A DNA stretch of 64,000 nucleotides. Origin: Budorcas taxicolor. Lineage: Eukaryota > Chordata > Mammalia > Artiodactyla > Bovidae. The notes beneath the pieces are model-generated. The model saw nothing but the letters and a program-made list of their open reading frames with translations, ran no database searches and had not been told where the DNA came from. Below are positions 60,501-64,000 of the stretch, piece by piece. Location of the stretch: contig NC_068912.1 in NCBI RefSeq assembly GCF_023091745.1, forward strand, positions 57,936,567 to 58,000,566, written 5' to 3'. Each line of letters opens with the position of its first letter. Position 1 is the stretch's first letter. Both the position numbers and the translations under genes were made by a program.

Positions 60501-63254
60501 GAACCCACCTGTGAAAGGAGAATGGGAAAACAATGCCATACATATGTATATATGTAATTCATCTCTTCTTTGTGTGATATATTTTATAAAACCTATAAGG
60601 AAAGTGAATTGTTTTTCAGGAAGTATATTCTAAGAGGGATGAAAATAAATGGAGGGAAGAATACAAAGTGAAAAACATAGAGACTAATAAGGATATGAGG
60701 GTAGAAATTAAAGAGGAAATGGGAAGTAGTTTTCACAACCAAAGATTAAAGGGTAAGAGGAAGGATTAGGAGAAACTGATCTAAGAAGTCCTGATTTCTG
60801 GTGATACTGTTTTAGCACTTGAACTCTTCAAAGTCCCAGAAATTATCTTGTCTTATGCCGTGAAGTTTATAAAGGGACAACAAGAATCCTTTCCTGGATA
60901 TAGACATTCCATCCTTGGGCTCAAGATTACTACCATCTTCTTAGGAGGTTGTTACTGACTTTGTATCGGTGAAGGAATGTGCACAAACAATGTGCCAAAT
61001 AATTCTCTTCTAGGGACCACCAGGTACTGAAGGGGAATCTGGTCTGCAAGGCGAGCCAGGCACAAAGGTAACATCCCTTAACAGTCAAGGAGAGGGTCTC
61101 AAACCTTTCACAACTGACCACTATGTTTCCCATATTTTGGTGAACACCCACCATCTTGGAAGCAGGTAAAGAATAGTAGATAAAAATAGAAAGTGTTCTC
61201 AAATGAGTCAAAAATATTATTTACTCATCTATATGTATGCATATATATGTGTGTGTGTATATATATACACACACATGTATATATGAGAAGGAATACAAAT
61301 GAAATGGAGAAGGAAATGGCAACCCACTCCAGGATCCTTGCCTGGAGAATCCCATGGACACAGGAGCCTGGCGGACTGCAGTCCATGGGATCACGGAGAG
61401 TCGGACATGACCAAAGTGACTGAGCATGCAAGAGCACAAATGAAAAAGCAAAATTATTATAAATAATCTGAAGAAAAGGAACGAACATTGTTTTGGAACC
61501 CCTATCTTCATAATATGCCCTCCATAATTATTAGACATGCAGTTTTAATAGAAAGGAGTGTAATCTTCCCCTTTGTTTCTTCAGGGAGATGTTGGACCTG
61601 TGGGCAGTGTCGGAGCTGCTGGGGAGCCAGGGTTACGGGTAAGTGCCTGCTAGAAACCATTTTGATGCACTGGCCCACCTATCTTAGAGATTGAAAACTC
61701 AGTGTAAAGACTTAAACGATTGTATAGGAAACTTCTCTTCTATTATAGAAAATGTTTGTCTTTATTTCATAATTTGGAAAGCTGCATGCTAAACTCTTCA
61801 CATTATTATTTAATAGCATTGAGAGCCCTAACTTCACACATTCTTTTCGCAGAATCAGGTGTACTCAGCAGAGTCCTTGCCAAATGCGTGGGGTCACTGC
61901 ATGTCACTGATGTTAGCATGAAGAAGAAATGCACAAATACTAATGATCAGCTCTCATGCTATTTCTTGACCTAGCAAGACAGATAAGGCATTGAAACATA
62001 ATTTGTGTTTAGAAAAACAAAAAACTAAAGGCATGCAAAGTTAATAAGTTTCAAAGAAATAACTAGATAATTATAATGAGATAGCTTACATTCTAATATA
62101 GACAGTGGTTCATTTAAGCTGTGGTAAGGTTTTTCCCAAGATAATAGGGGCCAAGATAATATTAAGAGACTTTCTTTGTTTTCTTTTTTACTAAGGGGTA
62201 AAGTTGGGAGATGTTTTTTGCATCCAATTCCTTTCTTGTTCATTTTTCCTCTTTTTTTCAGGGGCACAGGCAGTATGAGGTGAGGGTAATGGAAGTATCA
62301 GCAGTGGGAGCAATGGGCAGCTGTGAAGACACTGATTAATTTATTTTTAAATGGTTCAGGTGGCTGGAGAATTAGCACTTCTTTAATCACTTCATAAAGT
62401 GTAGCTCTACATTCACTTCTGCAAGTTCTAAGCTAGGAAGACAGCTTCCAAATATACCAGGGCTTGCTCTGAATGTTGCTTCTCCTGTGTAAGACAGAAA
62501 ACACAGACCTAAAAATCTGGTACACTGATTTCAACTGAATTAAGTTGCATTAATCCATGTAAATTCAGAAAAGCAAGCTACTACAATTTTATGAGATTCA
62601 GTATTTATAGTCTTTAAGAAATGTAGATGTAGGTGTCTATTTCCAAAGCTACCAAATGAATATATATTACCCTTAATTATCTTAAAGTTGTTAATATTCC
62701 AGGACGCTCTTATTTGAATTTACAGTGCTATAACTCTTTATATCATCTTCAGAGTTATTCCAGGCAAATTAAATCATGTTTATTATATTGTCAGGTACTC
62801 CTTATAGATAAAGTGGAACTAGGAATAAATGTTCATAAAACTGCTACGTCTATGGATACGAGGAACAAAAAATAAAAATTAGGATAAATGATTTAACAAC
62901 ATAATAGATATTATTTTCTGCTGCCAAATAGGGTGAACCAGGAGCTCCTGGAGAAGAAGGTCTCCAGGGTAAAGATGGATCGAAGGTAAATTATGCTTTT
63001 AACATTATGATTAAGGTAGATGTTTTTGAGAAATCTTTAAAATATTATATTGTAATTAATTTTCTGTGAGCCAGCAAAAATCTCCTTGTTGCATGGTATA
63101 ATTATTTCACACTTTCTTTTTCTTAAAATTTTTTTCTGGGTTATAGGGGAACCCAGGAGGAAGGGGACTTCCTGGAGAGGATGGAGAAAAAGGAGAGACA
63201 GGCTTACCAGGGACCACAGGGCCTTTGGGTGGACCAGGTCTGATGGGCCCTCCG
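15475..63254 (+). CDS. COL24A1: Fibrillar collagen gene, internal triple-helix part (13 exons), probably COL24A1
   Basis: Seen: thirteen exons, joined in order, give 738 nt or 246 residues with glycine at every third position and no stop. Exon sizes are 54 bp (ten), 45 bp (two) and 108 bp (one), the unit pattern of fibrillar collagen genes; all junctions are AG/GT and phase 0. Family knowledge: the product would be a secreted alpha chain that trimerises in the ER, has Y-position prolines hydroxylated, and assembles into matrix fibrils. Collagen XXIV is a vertebrate fibrillar chain linked to developing bone and cornea. The COL24A1 call rests on remembered similarity (for example GTEGESGLQGEP and GEPGAPGEEGLQGKDG) and on the very long AT-rich introns. 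Alternatives are COL27A1 or another fibrillar gene. There is no cysteine and no break in the Gly-X-Y repeat. Both ends of the gene lie outside the window. Confidence 0.87.
15529..16436 (+). other. Intron sequence after exon A, no repeat recognised
   Basis: AT-rich intron. I recognise no gene, RNA or named repeat in these 0.9 kb. A C-rich patch lies near 16304-16317. Confidence 0.5.
16437..16710 (-). mobile_element. BovB 3' tip, antisense, split by a Bov-tA SINE
   Basis: An antisense tip is seen at about 16437-16520 and resumes at about 16641-16710 (cttgagttatctaatcaaat, atgtccattgcttatctaat). The central segment is Bov-tA. It meets the + strand BovB head-on at about 16711. Confidence 0.7.
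16523..16640 (-). mobile_element. Partial Bov-tA SINE, antisense
   Basis: Starts gaagtgaagtgaagttgctcag and stops at ggagtggattgccttt. It lacks the tRNA-derived head. Confidence 0.8.
16711..19274 (+). mobile_element. BovB LINE, sense, longest copy (2.56 kb), EN plus RT
   Basis: Starts inside the apurinic-like endonuclease domain (QVYAPT-like clause near 16760; DYILCSQRWRSS near 17060; GADCGSDHELL near 17130) and runs through reverse transcriptase (AFDCVHHNKLW near 18205; YADD at 18494-18505) to the ctgaactgaactgaa 3' end. It is disabled by a TAA near 17046, a frame change near 17830-17860, a 2-nt insertion near 18385 and a TGA near 19055. Same orientation as the collagen gene. Confidence 0.93.
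19384..19608 (+). mobile_element. Bov-tA SINE, sense
   Basis: Head cttccctggtagctcagatgg, then the body with ggagaaggaaatggcaaccc, ending in a pyrimidine-rich cactttctttcttttcac tail in place of a poly(A). Confidence 0.9.
19704..19915 (-). mobile_element. Bov-tA SINE, antisense
   Basis: Tip side gtgctaagtcacttcagtc, body caactctttgcgacccc, head side aaggcagattctttactgtc. Both ends are present. Confidence 0.9.
19925..20330 (+). repeat. L2-like LINE remnant
   Basis: Pyrimidine-rich text with a tcctccataaagtcttccc clause and a late gagggtagagtctaagtc / tatctccccaacactcagta clause, as in the L2 3' end. Diverged. Confidence 0.5.
20331..21744. other. AT-rich intron before exon B
   Basis: No gene or named repeat recognised in 1.4 kb. 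Confidence 0.4.
21745..21798 (+). CDS. COL24A1: Collagen triple-helix exon B (54 bp)
   Basis: The exon reads GER GSP GPV GPQ GEK GAM. A strong pyrimidine tract (tttttctttttttc) precedes the acceptor aaag/GGA, and the donor is ATG/gtaaga. It follows exon A in phase 0, giving GEK-GER across the junction. It is separated from exon C by a 1.56 kb intron containing an antisense Bov-tA SINE. Confidence 0.93.
21799..22570. other. Intron after exon B, no repeat recognised
   Basis: A local palindromic pair is seen: gctgatttgc/gcaaatcag around 21961-21993. Nothing else was recognised. Confidence 0.4.
22571..22924 (-). mobile_element. Bov-tA SINE, antisense, with duplicated units
   Basis: Two BovB-like tip units in a row (22571-22673 and 22680-22760), a repeated tactggagtgg..ttgccatttccttctcc block (22776-22840), then the tRNA head ending ccaccagggaagtcc. 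This is a multi-unit Bov-tA or a SINE inserted into a SINE. Confidence 0.85.
22925..23360. other. Intron before exon C, no repeat recognised
   Basis: Nothing supportable was seen. Confidence 0.4.
23361..23414 (+). CDS. COL24A1: Collagen triple-helix exon C (54 bp)
   Basis: The exon reads GYP GPP GVP GPT GAL GLP. The acceptor is attatag/GGA and the donor CCT/gtaagt matches the consensus. This is one of the more proline-rich exons, with four Y-position prolines including GPP, which would be 4-hydroxylated in the mature chain. The intron to exon D is 1.2 kb. Confidence 0.93.
23415..24614. other. Intron between exons C and D
   Basis: No named repeat. It holds two copies of the palindromic 20-mer agtcttca(t/c)tgaagactatt at 24079-24098 and 24141-24160. 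Confidence 0.6.
24615..24668 (+). CDS. COL24A1: Collagen triple-helix exon D (54 bp)
   Basis: The exon reads GHV GAR GPP GIP GPK GRR. The acceptor is catgtag/GGT and the donor is AGA/gtaagt. It ends in a basic run, K-G-R-R, followed in exon E by GPR; such basic patches in collagens can bind acidic ligands such as heparin, which is inference here. The next exon is 6.0 kb away. Confidence 0.93.
24669..25140. other. Intron after exon D, no repeat recognised
   Basis: Nothing supportable was seen. Confidence 0.4.
25145..25360 (+). repeat. MIR SINE
   Basis: Good MIR-like order: catttattacatgcctgtca, tgtgccaagcccttttacat, gttgaagaaaatggggctcc, ggcacaaccaggattcaaac. Ancient mammalian SINE, + orientation. 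Confidence 0.8.
25643..25712 (+). mobile_element. CHR-type SINE fragment
   Basis: Middle and end of a CHR element: ggtttcaatccctgatcagg, ctgcacagcatggcc and an A-rich tail. The 5' head is missing. Confidence 0.75.
25713..27351. other. Intron, no repeat recognised
   Basis: 1.6 kb without a recognised gene or repeat. Open frames at 26342-26656 and 26912-27142 have no domain resemblance and no exon signals I would trust. Confidence 0.4.
27352..27908 (+). mobile_element. BovB 3' end, sense, 0.56 kb
   Basis: Starts near cttgggctctgacatcac, downstream of the RT core, and ends at ctagagactgaacacag. Several frame breaks; an old copy. Confidence 0.9.
27909..28774. other. Intron, no repeat recognised
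   Basis: A T-run lies at 27962-27976. An open frame at 28466-28918 has no recognisable domain and overlaps L2-like sequence at its end. Confidence 0.4.
28775..29095 (+). repeat. L2 LINE 3' end
   Basis: Clauses gaggacctttgcagtttcta, ccttcaggtctagccacatg, ctctaaagtagctcccctcc and finally cctctataaatgtttgttaa with gtgaatag, the L2 terminus theme. Confidence 0.7.
29520..29960 (+). repeat. L2-like LINE remnant
   Basis: Diverged + strand sequence with aatgcctcctcattg, tctgactgtcaaaataatac and a late tggagcgcctttttcacag clause. Resemblance only. Confidence 0.4.
29961..30677. other. Intron before exon E, no repeat recognised
   Basis: Nothing supportable was seen up to the exon E acceptor. Confidence 0.4.
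30678..30731 (+). CDS. COL24A1: Collagen triple-helix exon E (54 bp)
   Basis: The exon reads GPR GPD GPL GEQ GIQ GTK. The acceptor is catctctag/GGA and the donor is AAG/gtaatc. It is the first of three exons packed into 528 bp. Its terminal lysine joins exon F as K-G-E. Confidence 0.93.
30998..31042 (+). CDS. COL24A1: Collagen triple-helix exon F (45 bp)
   Basis: The exon reads GET GDQ GER GTR GLT, five triplets. Forty-five bp is the second common exon size in fibrillar collagen genes. The acceptor is cttgttag/GGT and the donor is ACT/gtgagt. Introns of 266 and 118 bp flank it. It is strongly charged and contains no proline, so this segment of helix is probably relatively flexible. Confidence 0.92.
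31161..31205 (+). CDS. COL24A1: Collagen triple-helix exon G (45 bp) with GNPGER motif
   Basis: The exon reads GKT GNP GER GVQ GKP. The acceptor is tctcgtgtag/GGT and the donor is CCA/gtaagt. GNPGER at 31170-31187 would become G-N-Hyp-G-E-R, the shape of the GxOGER integrin-binding motifs of fibrillar collagens; function is not shown by sequence alone. The intron downstream is 12.2 kb. Confidence 0.93.
31206..32425. other. Intron after exon G, no repeat recognised
   Basis: AT-rich; nothing supportable in 1.2 kb. Confidence 0.4.
32426..32480. repeat. Two adjacent perfect hairpins
   Basis: tggtttcctcaa at 32426-32437 pairs with ttgaggaaacca at 32448-32459 (10-nt loop). Immediately after, atggttct at 32461-32468 pairs with agaaccat at 32473-32480 (4-nt loop). 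Confidence 0.9.
32525..32598 (+). mobile_element. Bov-A2 SINE, 3' fragment
   Basis: Only the last ~75 bp: ccggtgggctgccgtctctg, gacacgactgaagtgactta and the (gca)n end. 5'-truncated. Confidence 0.9.
32599..32966. other. Intron, no repeat recognised
   Basis: Nothing supportable was seen. Confidence 0.4.
32975..33358 (+). mobile_element. BovB 3' end, sense, 384 bp
   Basis: 5'-truncated copy from ggaattgatgcttttgaac to the ctgaactgaactgact end, flanked by attgtcat at 32967-32974 and 33359-33366. Confidence 0.92.
33450..34796 (-). mobile_element. BovB LINE, antisense, 1.35 kb
   Basis: The 3' tip is at 33450 and the element extends through the antisense RT core (YADD region near 34200-34220) to about 34796. 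It is diverged, with many frame breaks. Confidence 0.9.
35446..35532 (-). mobile_element. 87-bp BovB 3' tip, antisense
   Basis: gttgttcagttgctcag to ttcaccatctccctg, with the perfect 12-bp duplication agtgccttcttt at 35434-35445 and 35533-35544. An extremely 5'-truncated LINE insertion. Confidence 0.93.
35640..35872. mobile_element. hAT-Charlie-type DNA transposon remnant
   Basis: tctgtaaagagccacagaat, gcctttgtggccatgtggtc, gcaactactcagctctagtg and gtttgcaaaaactgattta are the themes of the family also seen at 4965-5150. Subfamily uncertain (MER20-like). Confidence 0.55.
36292..38803 (-). mobile_element. Young L1, antisense, 5'-truncated, 3' UTR and ORF2 C-terminal part
   Basis: A T-tract at 36292-36312 is the antisense poly(A), followed by the 3' UTR and an uninterrupted antisense frame of 491 codons (36622-38097) that is the L1 ORF2 C-terminal third, including a cysteine-rich end (CWRGCGEKGTLLHCWWEC). 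The element continues antisense into ORF2 RT sequence to about 38803, where the older L1 resumes. It is interrupted once, at about 38138-38246. Confidence 0.92.
38138..38246 (-). mobile_element. BovB 3' tip, antisense, inside the young L1
   Basis: cagttcagttcagtcgctcag to ggagttcacctagactc. The L1 text on either side (tagtttcttt-like and taagtattttattc) appears to lack about 15 bp relative to the consensus I remember, and no clear target duplication is seen, so this insertion probably came with a small deletion. Confidence 0.85.
38857..38872. repeat. T homopolymer
   Basis: A run of 16-18 T at the start of the resumed old L1 segment. Confidence 0.9.
39022..39296 (+). mobile_element. Bov-A2 SINE, sense, full dimer
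   Basis: gagaagacaatggcacccc to gactgaagtgacttagcagc plus (agc)n. Target duplication agtttgatt at 39013-39021 and 39297-39305, inside the old L1. Confidence 0.94.
40145..40345 (+). repeat. MIR SINE
   Basis: agcttgacattggaatcaga, gattctggttcttccactta, cttagtacaaattatttgac, ttcagtttgcctgtcagg: the MIR order in sense orientation. Confidence 0.8.
40834..41044 (+). mobile_element. Bov-tA SINE, sense
   Basis: Complete element (gcttcaccagtggctcagcag to caaacaatagcagctg) with the perfect 12-bp duplication ctttctctaatc at 40822-40833 and 41045-41056. Confidence 0.95.
41374..41577 (+). mobile_element. Bov-tA SINE, sense
   Basis: Head agccctggtggctcagacaa, body ggagaaggaaatgactaccc, end ggatatgacagagcaatttt. 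Confidence 0.9.
41766..41862 (+). mobile_element. Bov-tA/BovB 3' fragment, sense
   Basis: tcttgcctggaaaatcccac to tgagtgactgagcatac. The tRNA head is missing. Confidence 0.75.
42008..42290 (-). mobile_element. BovB 3' end, antisense, 283 bp
   Basis: ttcagttcagttcagatcag to agcatcatttcttccaaag, inserted in the old L1 just before gggaaatgcaaatcaag. Confidence 0.92.
42352..42380. repeat. (AC)n microsatellite
   Basis: acacacacatgcacacacac-type tract within the L1 remnant. Confidence 0.95.
42859..42991 (-). mobile_element. Short Bov-A SINE, antisense, single unit
   Basis: One Bov-A unit joining the start of the first monomer to the end of the second, with the perfect 12-bp duplication acctactttgac at 42847-42858 and 42992-43003. 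It is either a monomer insertion or an internally recombined dimer. Confidence 0.93.
43386..43439 (+). CDS. COL24A1: Collagen triple-helix exon H (54 bp)
   Basis: The exon reads GLQ GPP GST GDR GLT GEP. The acceptor is tattcag/GGT and the donor is CCG/gtaagt. It stands alone between introns of 12.2 and 13.0 kb, both packed with retrotransposons, yet its splice sites and frame are intact. Confidence 0.93.
43440..44354. other. Intron after exon H, no repeat recognised
   Basis: AT-rich; a short (CA)-rich patch lies near 43762-43782. Nothing else was recognised. Confidence 0.4.
44355..44580 (+). repeat. L2-like LINE 3' end
   Basis: tccttgaagtcagagaccat, catctttgccatcctctttc, agtacaatatctggcatatt and gcatgtttgttaaatacca: the L2 terminus theme. 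Confidence 0.6.
44930..45620 (+). repeat. Ancient interspersed repeat, family not named
   Basis: G/A-rich text (gggaaacttccagaagagga, gaactgaaggatgaagag, ccagtgtgactgtgacacag) resembles a widespread old mammalian repeat that I cannot name reliably. Related text seems to occur near 57540-58620 and, reversed, near 56890-57250. Confidence 0.35.
45628..45829 (-). mobile_element. Bov-tA SINE, antisense
   Basis: Tip side aagtgttagtcactcagtc, head side gcattgcaggcaggctctttatcatctgagccacc. Confidence 0.92.
46157..47293 (+). mobile_element. BovB LINE, sense, RT region to 3' end
   Basis: 5'-truncated within reverse transcriptase. An open frame (46106-46912) carries AFDCVHHNKLW (near 46220) and the YADD motif (near 46510) without a stop until 46910. 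The rest runs to ctgaactgaactgaaag. It is one of the best preserved RT segments here, but it lacks the endonuclease part. Confidence 0.93.
47883..48103 (-). mobile_element. Bov-tA SINE, antisense
   Basis: gtgaaagtaaaagtgaagtcactcag at the left, head ctctgagccaccagggaagccc at the right; complete. Confidence 0.92.
48225..48911 (-). mobile_element. Young L1, antisense, 3' 0.69 kb
   Basis: The antisense tail is at 48225-48250, followed by the 3' UTR and the last ~117 codons of ORF2 (48537-48890). It truncates at catagtggctgtac, where the older sense L1 resumes. Very similar to 36300-37015. Confidence 0.92.
49262..49540 (+). mobile_element. CHR-type tRNA SINE, sense
   Basis: cagttcagtggacatcggtttgattcctgg-type head region, the characteristic middle (cacaactcctgagcccacgt, ctccgctgcgacaagagaag) and an A-rich end. 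Confidence 0.88.
51194..51710 (+). mobile_element. BovB 3' end, sense, 0.5 kb
   Basis: From tgaaaggtagaaaacctatg to ggacacaactgagtgactaa, with a few deletions and a premature stop at 51364. Confidence 0.9.
51715..53440 (+). mobile_element. Old L1 remnant(s), sense, ORF2 end to 3' UTR
   Basis: Clauses such as acatgggcaaagagcataat, attcaacctcactggtaatc (52560-52590) and a late 3' UTR-like stretch (gcaagtatatttacagtatc to tgaatattttaaatgaacat). Diverged, probably more than one fragment, interrupted by CHR at 51960-52235. Confidence 0.55.
51960..52235 (+). mobile_element. CHR-type tRNA SINE, sense
   Basis: gacttctctggtggcacact head, middle cgaaccacaactactgaaac, end aaataaataaataca. Confidence 0.88.
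53516..53786 (+). mobile_element. Bov-A2 SINE, sense, full dimer
   Basis: atagagaaggcaatggcacc to gcgacttagcagcagca, with the perfect duplication taagctcata at 53506-53515 and 53787-53796. Close to consensus, so probably a fairly recent insertion. Confidence 0.95.
53914..54041 (+). mobile_element. Partial Bov-tA/Bov-A SINE, sense
   Basis: ctggagaaggaaattgcacc to cacaactgagtgactaat, between aagtgtt at 53907-53913 and 54042-54048, a plausible short target duplication. Confidence 0.8.
54064..55392 (+). mobile_element. BovB LINE, sense, 1.33 kb, RT region to 3' end
   Basis: RT text from ggaaaaggtcagttttcattcc, AFDCVHHNKLW near 54355, YADD near 54638. A deletion near 54480 shifts the frame, and about 30 nt are missing near 54730. 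It ends at cgactgaattgaactgaa. Confidence 0.93.
55706..55925 (+). mobile_element. Bov-tA SINE, sense
   Basis: Head gaggttcccaggtagtgcagttgg, with an extra gacgcaa unit, and body ggaggaggaaatggcaaccc; ends in the cgtgcacacatgcacatg region. Confidence 0.9.
56124..56340 (+). mobile_element. Bov-tA SINE, sense, near exon I
   Basis: gggacttccctggttgctcag to gacatgattgaacgactc. It ends about 125 bp before the exon I acceptor, in the same orientation as the gene. Confidence 0.92.
56465..56518 (+). CDS. COL24A1: Collagen triple-helix exon I (54 bp)
   Basis: The exon reads GPR GPQ GDA GPP GEM GAE. The acceptor is ttttaatatag/GGA and the donor is GAG/gtaatt. It follows the 13 kb intron. A Bov-tA SINE ends about 125 bp upstream of its acceptor. 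Confidence 0.93.
56519..57690. other. Intron after exon I
   Basis: Old, pyrimidine-rich sequence at 56890-57250 may be the reversed ancient family noted at 44930. I see nothing coding; a 160-codon frame at 57042-57524 shows no domain. Confidence 0.4.
57691..57892 (-). mobile_element. Bov-tA SINE, antisense
   Basis: tttaggtactgagtcatgtttg to gagccaccagagaagccc. Confidence 0.9.
58080..58262 (-). mobile_element. CHR-type SINE, antisense
   Basis: aaatatttatttggctgtgc at the left, tagccactggaccaccaggg at the right; internally shortened. Confidence 0.88.
58788..58806. repeat. (TTG)n microsatellite
   Basis: About six ttg units. Confidence 0.9.
58896..59013 (+). mobile_element. CHR-type SINE, sense, short
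   Basis: gaactttcctggcagtccag head, tttgatccctggtcagaaac, then an early A-rich end at 59003-59012. Confidence 0.85.
59140..59350 (+). repeat. MIR SINE
   Basis: tctatgtgctttatcatatt, attctacaaatgaggaaatt, gttaagcaacttgttcaaga, gtggcagagcccacattcac: the MIR order. Confidence 0.8.
59351..61013. other. Intron before exon J, no repeat recognised
   Basis: 1.66 kb with nothing I can name; open frames are short and featureless. Confidence 0.4.
61014..61067 (+). CDS. COL24A1: Collagen triple-helix exon J (54 bp)
   Basis: The exon reads GPP GTE GES GLQ GEP GTK. The acceptor is attctcttctag/GGA and the donor is AAG/gtaaca. The stretch GTE GES GLQ GEP is one of the segments I associate with collagen XXIV. 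The terminal lysine joins exon K as K-G-D. Confidence 0.94.
61235..61275. repeat. (TG)/(TA)/(CA) microsatellite cluster
   Basis: atatatgtgtgtgtgtatat followed by acacacacatgtatatat. The tract is self-complementary and could form a hairpin. Confidence 0.9.
61301..61436 (+). mobile_element. Partial Bov-tA SINE, sense
   Basis: tggagaaggaaatggcaacc to gtgactgagcatgcaagagc. The tRNA head is missing. It lies in the 517-bp intron between exons J and K. Confidence 0.85.
61585..61638 (+). CDS. COL24A1: Collagen triple-helix exon K (54 bp)
   Basis: The exon reads GDV GPV GSV GAA GEP GLR. The acceptor is gtttcttcag/GGA and the donor is CGG/gtaagt. It is rich in small and valine residues. The 517-bp intron before it carries a truncated Bov-tA SINE. 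Confidence 0.93.
61639..62931. other. Intron between exons K and L, no repeat recognised
   Basis: Nothing supportable was seen in 1.29 kb. Confidence 0.4.
62932..62985 (+). CDS. COL24A1: Collagen triple-helix exon L (54 bp)
   Basis: The exon reads GEP GAP GEE GLQ GKD GSK. The acceptor is gccaaatag/GGT and the donor is AAG/gtaaat. GEP GAP GEE GLQ GKD is part of the match to collagen XXIV as I remember it. Only 161 bp of intron separate it from exon M. Confidence 0.94.
63147..63254 (+). CDS. COL24A1: Collagen triple-helix exon M (108 bp)
   Basis: Twelve triplets, 36 residues, beginning GNP GGR GLP GED GEK GET and ending GLM GPP. The length is exactly twice 54 bp, the known fused-exon size in fibrillar collagen genes. 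A strong T-rich tract precedes the acceptor ttatag/GGG, and the donor CCG/gtgagt is good. It contains a K-G-E motif (GEK-GET). It is the last exon in the window; the rest of the helix and the C-propeptide lie beyond 64000. Confidence 0.94.
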
Positions 63255-63297
63255 GTGAGTACCTCTGGGTCCAATACTCAGTGAACTCAGCCTTCTA

Positions 63298-63316
63298 CAC
63301 ACACACACACACACAC
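63298..63316. repeat. (CA)n microsatellite
   Basis: Nine to ten CA units about 45 bp after the exon M donor. Confidence 0.95.
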
Positions 63317-63486
63317 GTGTGAATCATATACACACATTCTTGACCCCCTTATATGTCCATTTGGTGTTTGAAGGTGTAGAATCATGGCTTGAGTGAGGGA
63401 CAAACCAGGCACTGATTTTCAGCCTTCCTAACAGCCAAGGAAAAAAGATACTTTTCCCATATGTCACACAGGCTATTGAACTTCTT

Positions 63487-63900
63487 AATTTTTTCTCTCA
63501 TTTTGAAATATAATTGACATATATAAGTTTATAGTACATGACATGTTGATTTGGTATACGTAAATATTGCTAAATGATTACAATGGTACATTGTTGAATT
63601 TCAGCTTCAAGAATGCCCTTTAACATTTTTTTGTAAGGCAGGTTTAGCGGTGATGAACTCTTCAGCTTTGGGTTGTTTGGGCAACGCTTCATCACTCCTT
63701 TATTCCTGAAGGACAGTTCTGGGTATAGTGTTCTTCATTAAGAGGGTTTCGTTTTTCTTCCCATATTTTAAAGATGTTATCTCATTCACTTCCAGTCTGT
63801 AAAATATGTACTGAGAAACCTACTTATAGTATTATTTGGGTTGTTATATGTGATGAGTCACGTTTCTCTTGCTACTTTTAAAGTTCTCTCTTTGCTTTGA
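63487..63900 (-). mobile_element. Old L1 fragment, antisense
   Basis: gaaatataattgacatatat at the left (3' UTR theme), then aaggacagttctgggtatag and ttctctctttgctttgacgg (5' UTR theme). The middle of the element is deleted. Confidence 0.6.
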
Positions 63901-63911
63901 CGGTATAATTA

Positions 63912-64000
63912 CAGTCATCCCTCAGTTTCCATGGGAGATTGGTTCCAGGACTGCCACAGATACCAAACTCTGCAGATGCTTGAATTCCTTACATAAAATG
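63912..64000 (+). mobile_element. Possible Tigger-type DNA transposon end, cut by the window
   Basis: cagtcatccctcagtttcca, gggagattggttccaggact and gcagatgcttgaattcctta resemble the terminal region of TcMar-Tigger-derived elements. Only 89 bp are visible and the family is uncertain. Confidence 0.5.

Noticed and set aside
15475..63254. RGD cell-binding motif in the collagen exons
   Set aside because: I checked all 82 triplets; GDR and GER occur, but no R-G-D sequence is encoded, also not across exon junctions.
1..64000. CRISPR array, prophage, insertion sequence, operon or bacterial terminator
   Set aside because: The window is mammalian; its repeats are dispersed retroposons or microsatellites and no direct-repeat/spacer array was seen.

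Overview
This window is vertebrate nuclear DNA from a bovid or other pecoran ruminant. The evidence is the dense set of ruminant-specific retroposons: BovB (RTE-type LINE), Bov-A2, Bov-tA and CHR-type tRNA SINEs, and young ruminant L1 fragments. No bacterial, phage or organellar gene is present.

The only host gene I can support is on the + strand: thirteen consecutive exons of a fibrillar collagen triple helix, between 15475 and 63254. Each exon starts with a glycine codon, each is a whole number of Gly-X-Y triplets (ten of 54 bp, two of 45 bp, one of 108 bp), each is flanked by AG and GT, and all introns are phase 0. Together they encode 246 residues, or 82 uninterrupted triplets, without a stop. 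The sequence, the very long introns and the late-helix exons match what I remember of COL24A1 (collagen XXIV alpha-1 chain). I rate that assignment as likely, not proven. The N-terminal domains, the first part of the helix and the C-propeptide lie outside the window.

Layout. 1-15474 is upstream intron: an old antisense L1 broken by BovB and Bov-A2 (1-2830), a MaLR-like LTR (about 5421-5990), L2-like sequence, several antisense BovB copies, and a striking inverted repeat (10100-10706). 15475-31205 holds exons A to G, with the longest BovB copy (16711-19274) in the first intron; exons E, F and G lie within 530 bp. 31206-43385 is a 12.2 kb intron dominated by an old antisense L1 into which a young L1, BovB tips, a hAT-like element and Bov-A2 have inserted. 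43440-56464 is a 13 kb intron with + strand L1, a second young antisense L1 and three + strand BovB copies. 56465-63254 holds exons I to M. 63255-64000 is intron with old L1 and a possible Tigger-type DNA transposon end.

Apart from collagen, every long open frame I examined is reverse transcriptase or endonuclease debris from BovB or L1, or a chance frame. I found no evidence of an undescribed gene system. The most unusual structure is the 236-bp inverted repeat with a 46-nt spacer near 10.4 kb. An 80-bp BovB tip sits inside one arm only, and a BovB breakpoint falls exactly at the outer end of that arm. Repeat family names come from remembered consensus sequences and boundaries are approximate to about 5-30 bp, except where a target-site duplication is given.
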